A DNA stretch of 64,000 nt from Paludibacterium yongneupense DSM 18731 (GTDB lineage Bacteria > Pseudomonadota > Gammaproteobacteria > Burkholderiales > Chromobacteriaceae): assembly GCF_000422925.1 (NCBI RefSeq), contig NZ_AUGZ01000018.1, forward strand, positions 1-64,000, written 5' to 3'. Under the pieces are notes generated by a model. That model was not told the DNA's origin. It made no database searches and saw nothing but the letters and a program-made list of their open reading frames with translations. The translations under genes and the position numbers were made by a program. The number at the start of each line of letters is the position of its first letter. Within the stretch, counting starts at the first letter, position 1. Positions 17,741-24,605 of the stretch are shown piece after piece.

Positions 17741-18490
17741 TCAAGCGCCGCTGTCCTTGACGGCAATACGACGCAAACGCTCCAGATCGGGAATCAGCAG
17801 CACGTGCTGCCCGCGTAGAATCAAGCCGCTGCGCGACCAACTCTGCAGCTGTGCATTCAGCTTGGGCCGGCTGGCGTTGAGCATGGACGCCACGGTGCTT
17901 TGACTGTGTTTGAAGGGTATCAGGATGCCTTCGCTTTCCAGGCGGCCGTGCCTCTCCGCCTCGTCGAGCAAATAGCGTGCGAGTCGCGACTCCAGTCGAT
18001 GCAGACACACCGATTCGACCAGGCCGACGACTTCGCGCATGCGTCGGCACATCAGATGCTGTATCCGCAGGACGAATGGAGGATGTGACAGCAATACCGG
18101 AAAGTGCCGCCGCGACAGCAACCACAAGGTGGTATTTTCCAGTGCCCGCGCCGTTGCGCTGTGCCGCTGCGCATCGAACAGGCCGGCCTCGCCCAGCACA
18201 TCGCCTTCGCCGCTGACCGTGACGATGATTTCCCTGCCATCGCTGCCATGCAGGACATGCTGGACACAGCCCTCGAGCACGAAGGCGATGAAATCCTCCT
18301 GGTCGTGCTGCACGTACAGCACCCTCTCCTGCCCCGCGTGCCAGCAGATGCCGTGCGCATGGATATAGGCCAACAGCGCCTCCGGCAAGCCGGTCAACAG
18401 GGGAACCCGCTCCAGGCGGTCCGCGCGCACGCTCGGCGCCTCCCCTTCCATGCCCTTGCCGCTCAGCGCCATCCGCATCGCCTCATCCAC
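17741..18490 (-). CDS. Crp/Fnr-family transcriptional regulator, divergent from the R-body genes
   Basis: Up to 249 residues: an N-terminal cyclic-nucleotide-binding-type beta-roll (about 30-145, with GEGDVLGEAGLFDAQRHSAT) and a C-terminal winged helix (about 165-245, with STVASMLNASRPKLNAQLQS as recognition region). No FNR-type four-cysteine set is present, so an Fe-S oxygen sensor is unlikely. The GTG at 18490 gives the longest frame; the ATGs at 18478 or 18472 behind GATGAGGCG are as likely. It diverges from rebB over 234 bp, where a 16-bp palindrome with Crp-like spacing lies. Confidence 0.85.
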   Translation of the reverse strand: MDEAMRMALSGKGMEGEAPSVRADRLERVPLLTGLPEALLAYIHAHGICWHAGQERVLYVQHDQEDFIAFVLEGCVQHVLHGSDGREIIVTVSGEGDVLGEAGLFDAQRHSATARALENTTLWLLSRRHFPVLLSHPPFVLRIQHLMCRRMREVVGLVESVCLHRLESRLARYLLDEAERHGRLESEGILIPFKHSQSTVASMLNASRPKLNAQLQSWSRSGLILRGQHVLLIPDLERLRRIAVKDSGA

Positions 18491-18551
18491 TCGTTGTCAT
18501 GGCCAGTAAAGACAGAACGTGGCGGCGCGACGCGTGTGAAACCCGAACGAC

Positions 18552-18567
18552 CTGTCACAAAGGACAG
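18552..18567. promoter_or_regulatory. Palindrome with Crp-type spacing between the regulator and rebB
   Basis: CTGTC-N6-GACAG (18552-18556 and 18563-18567), the 5+6+5 geometry used by Crp/Fnr proteins. A TGTGA (18535-18539) and TCACA (18555-18559) also face each other two helical turns apart. A TATAAG hexamer at 18666-18671 could be the rebB -10. Confidence 0.42.
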
Positions 18568-18724
18568 TCCGCCCGTGCCGCCGCCGCAGAAACCCTGCAT
18601 CGCCCGCTAGCATAGAAATAGCAGACCGGCATTCACAAAGCACCGGCTCGAGCGTCCTCTCCCCCTATAAGCGAAAAGGGTGGCGACCCTACGCCCCCAT
18701 CCGCCCCGCTCACAGGAGAAGTTC

Positions 18725-18952
18725 ATGGCAGACACCACCGTCAACGCCCAGATCACCGATGCGGTCACCCAAACCAATGTCAAGGTGGTGGCCGAAGCGC
18801 CGGCTCAGTCCATCGCATCGCTGTACCAGGTCGCCAGCCACTCGGCCGGGCTGTCGCTACAAAACGCCGTGCAAAGCCAGCAGGCCTTGAACCAGATCTC
18901 CAACGCCGTGGTGTCCAAGGCCGTCGCCTTGATCATGTCCATAGGCGAATAG
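18725..18952 (+). CDS. rebB: RebB-family R-body protein, short paralogue
   Basis: A 75-residue protein of the RebB family, the building blocks of refractile (R) bodies: coiled protein ribbons first known from the killer symbiont Caedibacter. It shares the family core with the two later copies: QITDAVTQTNVKVVAEAPAQ, then SLYQVASHSAGLSLQNAVQSQQ. It ends soon after that core, without the TTAAAGATEKVAQTG tail of the other two. The start at ATG 18725 follows CACAGGAGAAG. First gene of a five-gene plus-strand unit. Confidence 0.88.
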   Translation: MADTTVNAQITDAVTQTNVKVVAEAPAQSIASLYQVASHSAGLSLQNAVQSQQALNQISNAVVSKAVALIMSIGE

Positions 18953-19027
18953 GACGGTCTGAGCAAGCCCCGGCCGTGAACGGCCGCCGGCATCGCGCCA
19001 GGCCGGCAGATCAGGAGAATCGTTCCC

Positions 19028-19864
19028 ATGTCTTTGTGGAAAACCCTCACCCAGAGCTTCACTTCCGGCATCCAGCCGACGGAGAACGCGAGCACAGCCG
19101 CCGACCGCCCAACGGCTGCGGCGGCTCCGGCAGCGGAAGTCACGCCGTCCGGCCCTCCCGTTTCTCCCCCGGAAACTGCAGCCGCCGCACAGCAACCTGC
19201 CGCCGCAACGGAACCGGCGGCCGCACCGGAGCCTGCCGCCGCACCGGAGCCGGCCGCCACACCGGAGCCTGCCGCCACACCGGAGCCTGCCGCCACACCG
19301 GAGCCGGCCGCCACACCAGGCCCGGCCGCCGCACCGGAGCCTGCCGCCGCTCCGGCGCAGCCATCGACTCCAGCACCGCAGTCGCTGCTGGCGCTCATGA
19401 ACGGTCAGATGCTGCAAAAACTCGATGCTGCCCAAGCGCCGGCCACCGATGCACTCAACCGCCAGGTGGTGCAAGCAACACTGTTGAGCAATGCCGAAAC
19501 GGCCAGCTACGCCCCGACCGAGATCGCGCTGGGGCCAAATATGATGATCACCCAGGCATCGGGGCTGGTTGCCCAATCGGCGGCGAACTATTTCGATGGC
19601 GTCAGCAAACTGGCGCTAGCCAGCCAGGGGGTTTTGATCAGGCAGATGACAGAGAACATTGCCAAACAGCAGATGGCAGCCGCGGCCGAAGATGCGCTGG
19701 GCGCGCTACTGACCGACGTATTGATGGGGGCGGCGGCGGCGGTCGCCTCGGCGGCAGGTGCGCTCGAAGCCGAATCGGCCGGTTTCGCCATAGACAAGAT
19801 AGATCAGAGCATCAGCAAGTATACGGCGCTGCTGCAAAGCCGTGCCGCGACCACAAAAAACTGA
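19028..19864 (+). CDS. Pro/Ala-repeat protein of the R-body locus
   Basis: A 278-residue protein in three parts: a short N-terminal segment (MSLWKTLTQSFTSGIQ), a low-complexity Ala/Pro/Glu linker (about 25-118) holding eight 6-residue units of the type EPAA[A/T]P (residues 62-109), and a helical C-terminal half (about 120-278). Within that half, LGPNMMITQASGLVAQSAAN followed by YFDGVSKLALASQGVLIRQ resembles the RebB core in pattern (small residues, SQ-rich amphipathic helix), so it may be a divergent Reb protein carrying a spacer. The start follows ATCAGGAGAA. Role in ribbon assembly, length or cell attachment is inference. Confidence 0.75.
   Translation: MSLWKTLTQSFTSGIQPTENASTAADRPTAAAAPAAEVTPSGPPVSPPETAAAAQQPAAATEPAAAPEPAAAPEPAATPEPAATPEPAATPEPAATPGPAAAPEPAAAPAQPSTPAPQSLLALMNGQMLQKLDAAQAPATDALNRQVVQATLLSNAETASYAPTEIALGPNMMITQASGLVAQSAANYFDGVSKLALASQGVLIRQMTENIAKQQMAAAAEDALGALLTDVLMGAAAAVASAAGALEAESAGFAIDKIDQSISKYTALLQSRAATTKN
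19211..19354 (+). repeat. 18-bp minisatellite, eight copies, coding for EPAA[A/T]P
   Basis: Eight tandem in-frame 18-bp units of the type GAGCCTGCCGCCACACCG, with G/C and A/G variation between copies and one copy encoding GPAAAP. Near-identical neighbours (copies 3-6) imply recent slippage or unequal exchange, so the count is likely to vary among strains without breaking the frame. Confidence 0.9.
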
Positions 19865-19924
19865 CCCGGCCGGCACGAGGGGGCATGGCAGGCTTCCTCG
19901 TGCCCGCCACGATGGAGGCATAGC

Positions 19925-20464
19925 ATGAGCACACCGGACCACGAACTCACCCGCAGCCTGCGCGAACTGGTGCAGCGCCAGCTCAAACGGCCCTTGCAAA
20001 AAGAGGAAGAACAAGGGCTGGCGAATTTGCTGCGCCTGATCCCCCCGCAGGCAGCGCCACGCCACGACCTCAACACCCAGGCGCAGCAGCTGATCATGCA
20101 AGCGCTGAACGAGGGCAAGGAAAGAGTAGACAGTACCATGCGCCAGGTCGCCGAATCGCTGCAGCAGATTTCCAGCGAAGCACTGGCCAGCCAATCCGGT
20201 GACGAACAGCTGGCACTCAACTGGCTGGAGGCGATACGCAGCGCGGCCCAGGCCGCAACGGCGCAACCGACCCCAGCCCAGCTCCAGCAGATAACTCCCC
20301 TGATCAGCGCCGAGGTGGAGCGGCAGCTCAAACTGGCGCTGGACCCTGTCGTACGGGCGCTGGACACGCTCGTGGGAGCAACGACGCCTGCAGCAGCCCC
20401 TGCGGCAAACACGGCATCGACGGGACAGATCAGCCCAGTCCCCTCTTCACAAACGCAGGGCTGA
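19925..20464 (+). CDS. Helical protein of the R-body locus, function unknown
   Basis: A 179-residue, strongly helical, Gln/Ala-rich protein: charged N-terminal helices (ELTRSLRELVQRQLKRPLQK), a central QQ-rich region (VAESLQQISSEALASQS), then an Ala/Pro/Thr-rich tail (about 150-179). I do not recognise a family. It lies between the repeat protein and the tandem rebB copies, each with its own good ribosome site (here GGAGG before ATG 19925). The position makes it a candidate assembly or processing factor, comparable in place to RebC in Caedibacter, but no homology to RebC is claimed. Confidence 0.68.
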   Translation: MSTPDHELTRSLRELVQRQLKRPLQKEEEQGLANLLRLIPPQAAPRHDLNTQAQQLIMQALNEGKERVDSTMRQVAESLQQISSEALASQSGDEQLALNWLEAIRSAAQAATAQPTPAQLQQITPLISAEVERQLKLALDPVVRALDTLVGATTPAAAPAANTASTGQISPVPSSQTQG

Positions 20465-20520
20465 GACGTCCAAGTAGATAGCATGGCACGGGTGCCGTGC
20501 ATGAACTCAGGAGAGCAAGA

Positions 20521-20838
20521 ATGGCGGACGTAAATTACCAGATCACCGATGCGGTCACCCAGTCTAACGTCAAGGTCGTAGCGGAAGCGCCGGCCATGGC
20601 CATGGGCTCCATCTACCAGGCCATGGCCCACTCGACCGGCATCTTGTTTCAAAATGCCGTATCGGCTCAGCAGCAGCAGAACACCCTGGCACAGGCCGCC
20701 GCCAACCAGGGCATCATGCAGGTCTATTCGCTGGATACCACCGCGGCGGCCGGTGCCACCGAAAAAGTAGCCCAAACCGGGGTCTCGGACAATCTGACCA
20801 GTCTGTTGACTGTCCTCAGGGCCTTCCAGAACCAGTAA
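20521..20838 (+). CDS. rebB: RebB-family R-body structural protein, copy 2
   Basis: A 105-residue RebB protein: QITDAVTQSNVKVVAEAPAM, then GSIYQAMAHSTGILFQNAVS and a second half with LDTTAAAGATEKVAQTG and NLTSLLTVL. It is nearly identical to copy 3 apart from the N-terminal six residues and scattered conservative changes. The ATG at 20521 has CAGGAGAGC upstream; an in-frame ATG at 20497 lacks a site. RebB-type proteins polymerise into insoluble sheets that roll and can unroll with pH change; this is known for Caedibacter R-bodies and inferred here. Confidence 0.9.
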   Translation: MADVNYQITDAVTQSNVKVVAEAPAMAMGSIYQAMAHSTGILFQNAVSAQQQQNTLAQAAANQGIMQVYSLDTTAAAGATEKVAQTGVSDNLTSLLTVLRAFQNQ

Positions 20839-20905
20839 GCAGCACGATCCGACCGAACCGGACCCGGCTTCGCAATCCGGATAAACCGAAACAAGGAGTA
20901 GTCAA

Positions 20906-21223
20906 ATGGCATTTGTCAGCCAACAAGTCACCGACGCCGTCACCCAATCCAACGTCAAGGTCATCGGCGAAGCCCCGGCCATGGCCATGGGCTCCATCTA
21001 CCAGGCCATGGCCCACTCGACCGGCATCCTGATGCAGAATGCGGTCGCCGCCCAGCAACAACAAAACACCCTGGCCCAGGCTGCAGCCAACCAGGGCGTG
21101 ATGCAAATCTATACGCTGGACACCACTGCTGCGGCCGGCGCGACCGAGAAGGTTGCGCAAACCGGAGTCTCCGACAATCTCACCAGCCTGCTGACCGTCC
21201 TCAAGTCATTCCAGGGGCAGTAA
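20906..21223 (+). CDS. rebB: RebB-family R-body structural protein, copy 3
   Basis: A 105-residue RebB protein, tandem duplicate of the previous gene: QQVTDAVTQSNVKVIGEAPA, GSIYQAMAHSTGILMQNAVA, and an identical AAAGATEKVAQTGVSDNLTS segment near the C terminus. The start at 20906 follows AAGGAGTAG. The two copies presumably co-assemble; R-bodies usually need more than one Reb paralogue. A strong bidirectional terminator closes the operon. Confidence 0.9.
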   Translation: MAFVSQQVTDAVTQSNVKVIGEAPAMAMGSIYQAMAHSTGILMQNAVAAQQQQNTLAQAAANQGVMQIYTLDTTAAAGATEKVAQTGVSDNLTSLLTVLKSFQGQ

Positions 21224-21279
21224 GGCGCTACGTCATCGTGGCGACCGGCCCCGCAACGGGCCTTCTCCTCCTGCCAGGC

Positions 21280-21313
21280 AAAAAAAAGCCCAAAGCAAGC
21301 TTTGGGCTTTTTT
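21280..21313. terminator. Bidirectional terminator between the R-body operon and rplI
   Basis: Stem GCCCAAAG (21288-21295) / CTTTGGGC (21300-21307), loop CAAG, flanked by eight A on the left and six T on the right, so it works in both directions for the converging rebB and rpsF operons. Confidence 0.88.
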
Positions 21314-21352
21314 CTTCGTTGCGGCCCGTGCGAAACGAGCCGCGAACGTCGA

Positions 21353-21802
21353 TCAGGCGGCGTGTACGATCGCAACCTTGACTGCAGCAACCACGTCGTG
21401 GTGCAGGGCGATTTCGAGGTCGAATTCGCCGATGGTCTTCAGCGGACCGTTCGGCAGACGCACTTCGAAACGCTTCACTTCAACGCCGGTAGCGGTGATG
21501 GCTTCGGCGATGTCGACGCTGCCGACCGAACCGAACAGACGACCGTCAACGCCGGCCTTTTGTTCGATGGTGATGACGGCATCGGCCAGCTTGGCGGCGC
21601 GCGCTTGCGCGTCGGCCAGAACGGAGGCCTGCTTGGCTTCCAGTTCGGCGCGGCGTTCTTCGAACTGTTTCAGGTTCGCATCCGTAGCACGCTTGGCCTT
21701 GCCTTGCGGGATCAGGAAGTTACGCGCGTAACCTTCTTTGACTTTGACCACGTCACCCAGTTGACCCAGGTTGGCGACTTTTTCGAGCAGAATGATTTGC
21801 AT
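21353..21802 (-). CDS. rplI: 50S ribosomal protein L9
   Basis: A 149-residue L9: [20 protein letters not shown] and [20 protein letters not shown] in the N-terminal rRNA-binding domain, a long connecting helix, and a C-terminal domain ending in the usual [13 protein letters not shown]. Last gene of rpsF-priB-rpsR-rplI, 18 bp after rpsR. Confidence 0.97.
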   Translation of the reverse strand: MQIILLEKVANLGQLGDVVKVKEGYARNFLIPQGKAKRATDANLKQFEERRAELEAKQASVLADAQARAAKLADAVITIEQKAGVDGRLFGSVGSVDIAEAITATGVEVKRFEVRLPNGPLKTIGEFDLEIALHHDVVAAVKVAIVHAA

Positions 21803-21820
21803 GTCGGTTCCTTTCCCGGT

Positions 21821-22048
21821 TTAGTGCTGGTCGGTATACGGCAGGAAAGCCAGGAAACGAGCACGCTTGATCGCGGTGGTCAGCTGGCGCTGGTAGCGAG
21901 CCTTGGTACCGGTGATGCGAGCCGGAATGATTTTACCGTTTTCAGCGATGAAATCTTTCAGGAGGTCGACAGACTTGTAGTCGATGTCTTTGATGCCTTC
22001 TGCCGTGAAGCGGCAGAACTTTTTGCGCTTAAAGAGTTGGCGAGCCAT
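21821..22048 (-). CDS. rpsR: 30S ribosomal protein S18
   Basis: A 75-residue S18 with the basic N terminus [32 protein letters not shown] and the rRNA-contacting [20 protein letters not shown]. Usual length. It lies 4 bp after priB and 18 bp before rplI. A single cysteine (FC) does not form a CXXC zinc site, so this is the zinc-free form. Confidence 0.97.
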   Translation of the reverse strand: MARQLFKRKKFCRFTAEGIKDIDYKSVDLLKDFIAENGKIIPARITGTKARYQRQLTTAIKRARFLAFLPYTDQH

Positions 22049-22052
22049 TTTT

Positions 22053-22364
22053 CTAACCTTTTACCAATTCAACGTATTCAATATGCAGGACCAACCGCGG
22101 ATTTTTCATACTGCGCTGACTGATGAACCCGGCGACATCCACATCGCGTCCCACCAGTTTTCCGGCCCATCGGCTGGCGATTTCACCAACCAGTACGGCC
22201 TGTATTTCGCAGTTGACGTCCCGCTCGAAGCCCGCTTCCTGTTGCCGGGAATGATGGCCTAGCCACATTTCCAGCACCGGCATTCCGGCCGGCGTATATC
22301 TCAGGACGTCTTCGCGCGCGACAGTCGCGGTCAGTACCAGACGATTCTGCGAGGAGCCATTCAC
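22053..22364 (-). CDS. priB: Primosomal replication protein N (PriB)
   Basis: A 103-residue single-OB-fold protein that links PriA and DnaT during replication restart. It shows [40 protein letters not shown] and the conserved [18 protein letters not shown]. Its place between rpsF and rpsR is typical of beta- and gammaproteobacteria. The start is a GTG at 22364, 5 bp after the rpsF stop; coupling to rpsF translation is likely because no strong ribosome site is seen. Confidence 0.94.
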   Translation of the reverse strand: MNGSSQNRLVLTATVAREDVLRYTPAGMPVLEMWLGHHSRQQEAGFERDVNCEIQAVLVGEIASRWAGKLVGRDVDVAGFISQRSMKNPRLVLHIEYVELVKG

Positions 22365-22369
22365 CTGAA

Positions 22370-22747
22370 TCAGGCGACGACTTCAGCCTCAGCCACCGGC
22401 TGTTGCGGGTCGAGCAGGTTTTTGGCCTTCTCGTCCTTCATCATCGGGGACGCTTCGGTCACGGCATGAGCCATCTTGATGGTCAGATGGCGCAGAACGG
22501 CGTCGTTGAACTTGAAGGCATGCTCGATTTCGACCAGGGTGTCGGTGCTGCATTCGACGTTCATCAGAACGTAATGCGCCTTGTGCAGTTTCTGGATCGG
22601 GTAGGCCAGCTGACGACGGCCCCAGTCTTCCAGACGATGGATCACGCCTTCGGCACCAACAACCATGCCCTTGTAACGTTCGATCATCGCCGGGACCTGT
22701 TCACTCTGGTCCGGATGGACGATGAATACGATTTCATAATGCCGCAT
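22370..22747 (-). CDS. rpsF: 30S ribosomal protein S6
   Basis: A 125-residue S6: [19 protein letters not shown], the [20 protein letters not shown] segment and [20 protein letters not shown]. First gene of the operon; AAGGAG lies 6 bp upstream of ATG 22747 and a good promoter is visible further up. Confidence 0.97.
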   Translation of the reverse strand: MRHYEIVFIVHPDQSEQVPAMIERYKGMVVGAEGVIHRLEDWGRRQLAYPIQKLHKAHYVLMNVECSTDTLVEIEHAFKFNDAVLRHLTIKMAHAVTEASPMMKDEKAKNLLDPQQPVAEAEVVA

Positions 22748-22817
22748 GTGAACTCCTTATGGCTAACAGCCTCTCCGCCATGCGTAGTCGCGGAAAAGCA
22801 AGGGTTAAAACCTGCAG

Positions 22818-22846
22818 AGGATACGCGCATTGCGCCCCCCTGGCAA
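22818..22846 (-). promoter_or_regulatory. Sigma-70 promoter of the rpsF operon
   Basis: On the minus strand, TTGCCA (22846-22841), exactly 17 bp, then TATCCT (22823-22818). It sits about 70 bp before the rpsF start, leaving a leader long enough for ribosomal-protein feedback. Confidence 0.68.
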
Positions 22847-22898
22847 GCCCGATCGCCCGCCCCGCCCCAGGCGGGCGCGGGAACCGGTGCGCGCAGAC

Positions 22899-23108
22899 CT
22901 AAACGACGTCGAAACCGGCGCCGGAAACCGCGGCGGCGGCCTGATCGCGGGCCAGGGTTTGACCCGGAACGCACTCGATTTCGACCCGGCCGCTGGCCAG
23001 GTCGACATCGACCCGGCCAACCCCCGGCAGCGCCGTCAATGCCTGCTGCACGCTCTTGACGCAACCGCCGCACGACATGCCTTCAACCTGCAATATCAAG
23101 GTGTCCAT
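22899..23108 (-). CDS. CopZ-like heavy-metal-binding chaperone
   Basis: A 69-residue HMA-domain protein with the copper-binding loop MSCGGC (in LQVEGMSCGGCVKSVQQAL) and the ferredoxin-like fold pattern continuing through VGRVDVDLASGRVEIE. Probably delivers Cu(I). Start at ATG 23108 behind GAGGCGG. Last gene of a csoR - small periplasmic protein - chaperone unit; no P-type ATPase is encoded next to it. Confidence 0.88.
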   Translation of the reverse strand: MDTLILQVEGMSCGGCVKSVQQALTALPGVGRVDVDLASGRVEIECVPGQTLARDQAAAAVSGAGFDVV

Positions 23109-23115
23109 TTCCGCC

Positions 23116-23379
23116 TCACAAAGATTGTTCGCGCCGAATCGCGCTGACTTTTCCACTCTCGATCTTCACGATGGTCTGCGCCGGCGTATCGTCGTTGCCC
23201 AACCACCACAACTCGCGCCCGTTGCGGACGTCGACGTGGTCCGGCTTGCCGGCCGTCTTCAGCAACTCGGCCTCGCTCATCCCGACGTGCAACTGCAGAT
23301 AGACGTCGAACGTCACCGGTGCCGCGCATGCCAGCGCCGGTACCATCAGAAGCACTCCCCACCATCGCGGCCACATCAT
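23116..23379 (-). CDS. Small exported protein in the copper cluster, function unknown
   Basis: An 87-residue protein with a signal peptide (MMWPRWWGVLLMVPALACAA) and a mature part of about 65 residues. The mature part contains LHVGMSEAELLKTAGKPDHV, a pattern seen in SmpA/BamE-like and related small envelope proteins (a helix-turn that begins a two-layer fold). It has no obvious metal ligand set besides one histidine-bearing segment. It is sandwiched between csoR and the CopZ-like gene with gaps of 9 and 7 bp, so co-expression under copper is expected. Whether the signal is a lipobox (ALAC) is doubtful. Confidence 0.72.
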   Translation of the reverse strand: MMWPRWWGVLLMVPALACAAPVTFDVYLQLHVGMSEAELLKTAGKPDHVDVRNGRELWWLGNDDTPAQTIVKIESGKVSAIRREQSL

Positions 23380-23388
23380 CCCTACTCC

Positions 23389-23694
23389 TCAGCGAATCTT
23401 TTTGACCGCGTCGATCAACTCGGTCACCATGCCGGTCGCATCGCCCTGCTGCATCGCACTGGCGACACAGCCGCGCATGTGGTTTTCCAGCAACTGCATC
23501 GCAACCGCGTCCAGCGCCGACTTGACCGCCGCCACCTGAGTCAGGACATCGATGCAGTAACGGTCGGCCTCTATCATGCCGCCGATGCCGCGCACCTGAC
23601 CTTCAATGCGGGCCAGCCGTTTCATCAACGCCGACTTGTTAGGCTGCACCACGACCTTGGCGTGCTCTTCCGCTTCACTATGGCATGCGCGCAT
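23389..23694 (-). CDS. csoR: CsoR-family copper-sensing repressor
   Basis: A 101-residue all-helical CsoR/RcnR-family repressor. The Cu(I) ligands C47, H72 and C76 have the same 25/4 spacing as in characterised CsoR proteins (RYCIDVL and LENHMRGC); FrmR and RcnR have different sets. The basic face NKSALMKRLARIEGQVRGI binds DNA. It is first in a three-gene unit, and a palindromic operator lies 48 bp before its start. Copper binding should lift repression. Confidence 0.88.
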   Translation of the reverse strand: MRACHSEAEEHAKVVVQPNKSALMKRLARIEGQVRGIGGMIEADRYCIDVLTQVAAVKSALDAVAMQLLENHMRGCVASAMQQGDATGMVTELIDAVKKIR

Positions 23695-23741
23695 GCGCGA
23701 TCTCCCGCGGGGGCGGGATGCGAGATCCCGGAGGGAACATC

Positions 23742-23762
23742 ATATACCCCCATAAGGTATAT
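23742..23762. promoter_or_regulatory. Probable CsoR operator
   Basis: A perfect inverted repeat ATATACC (23742-23748) - CCCATAA - GGTATAT (23756-23762) upstream of csoR. The C-run between TA-rich flanks resembles known CsoR/RcnR sites. Confidence 0.65.
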
Positions 23763-23781
23763 TGAAAGACGACCGGCCGCC

Positions 23782-24531
23782 TCAGGCGCCTGCCTTCAGC
23801 AAGCGCTGGCGCCGGCTCTCAGCCAGGACGATGCCGGACGAGACGGAGACATTCAGACTTTCCACCGAACCGAACATCGGGATGGACACCAGCACGTCGC
23901 AGTGCTCGCGCGTCAGCCGCCGCATGCCTTCGCCTTCGGCCCCCATGACCCAGGCCAGCGCACCGCTCTGGTCGAAATGAAACAGATCGGTGTCCGCCTC
24001 CATCGTGGTCCCTGCGATCCACACCCCCGCGTCTTTCAAGTCGCGCAAGGTGCGCGCGAGATTGGTCACCGTGATATAGGGCACGGCCTCGGCCGCGCCG
24101 CAGGCGACCTTGGACACCGTGGCATTGATGCCGGCACTGCGATCCTTGGGCGCCAGCACCGCGTGCGCCCCCATCGCGTCGGCGACGCGCAGGCAGGCGC
24201 CCAGATTGTGCGGATCGGTCACACCATCGAGGATCAGCAGCAGCGGAGGCTCTTTCAGGCTTTCCAGTACATCGTCCAGCGCCACAAAGTTGCGGCTCGC
24301 GTCTATCCACGCCGCCACGCCCTGGTGGCGCGCATTGCCGGTCAGGCTGTCGAGGCGGGCCTTGTCAACCAGGTGTACCTTGACCTCTTCCTGCTCCGCC
24401 TTGTCCAGCACCTCGCGCGCACGCGCATCCTGGCGCCCGCCCGACAGATAGATCTCGACCAGGCTCTTGGGATTTTGCCAAAGCCGGGCATTAAGGGCGT
24501 GAAACCCGTGAATCAGACGTTTATTGCTCAT
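23782..24531 (-). CDS. rlmB: 23S rRNA 2'-O-methyltransferase RlmB (TrmH/SpoU family)
   Basis: Methylates Gm2251 of 23S rRNA. The 249-residue protein has an L30e-like N-terminal substrate domain ([14 protein letters not shown]) and a knotted SPOUT domain with [17 protein letters not shown] (motif 1), [15 protein letters not shown] (motif 2) and [20 protein letters not shown] (motif 3). Start at ATG 24531; upstream in-frame sequence lies in the intergenic region. It may be transcribed separately from csoR, whose operator lies just after it. Confidence 0.93.
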   Translation of the reverse strand: MSNKRLIHGFHALNARLWQNPKSLVEIYLSGGRQDARAREVLDKAEQEEVKVHLVDKARLDSLTGNARHQGVAAWIDASRNFVALDDVLESLKEPPLLLILDGVTDPHNLGACLRVADAMGAHAVLAPKDRSAGINATVSKVACGAAEAVPYITVTNLARTLRDLKDAGVWIAGTTMEADTDLFHFDQSGALAWVMGAEGEGMRRLTREHCDVLVSIPMFGSVESLNVSVSSGIVLAESRRQRLLKAGA

Positions 24532-24605
24532 GGCACCGCTCTTGGAGAAAATGGGGGGTATTAAACCGTGACGCCCCACGAGACGCAAGGGCGCTGGCCA
24601 CGGAC

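Noticed and set aside
18535-18559. TGTGA...TCACA as a consensus CRP site
   Set aside because: The half-sites are 15 bp apart instead of 6; only the overlapping CTGTC-N6-GACAG has the right spacing.
19211-19354. Short regular repeats as a CRISPR array
   Set aside because: Units are contiguous, 18 bp, in frame within a gene, with no spacers and no cas genes nearby.
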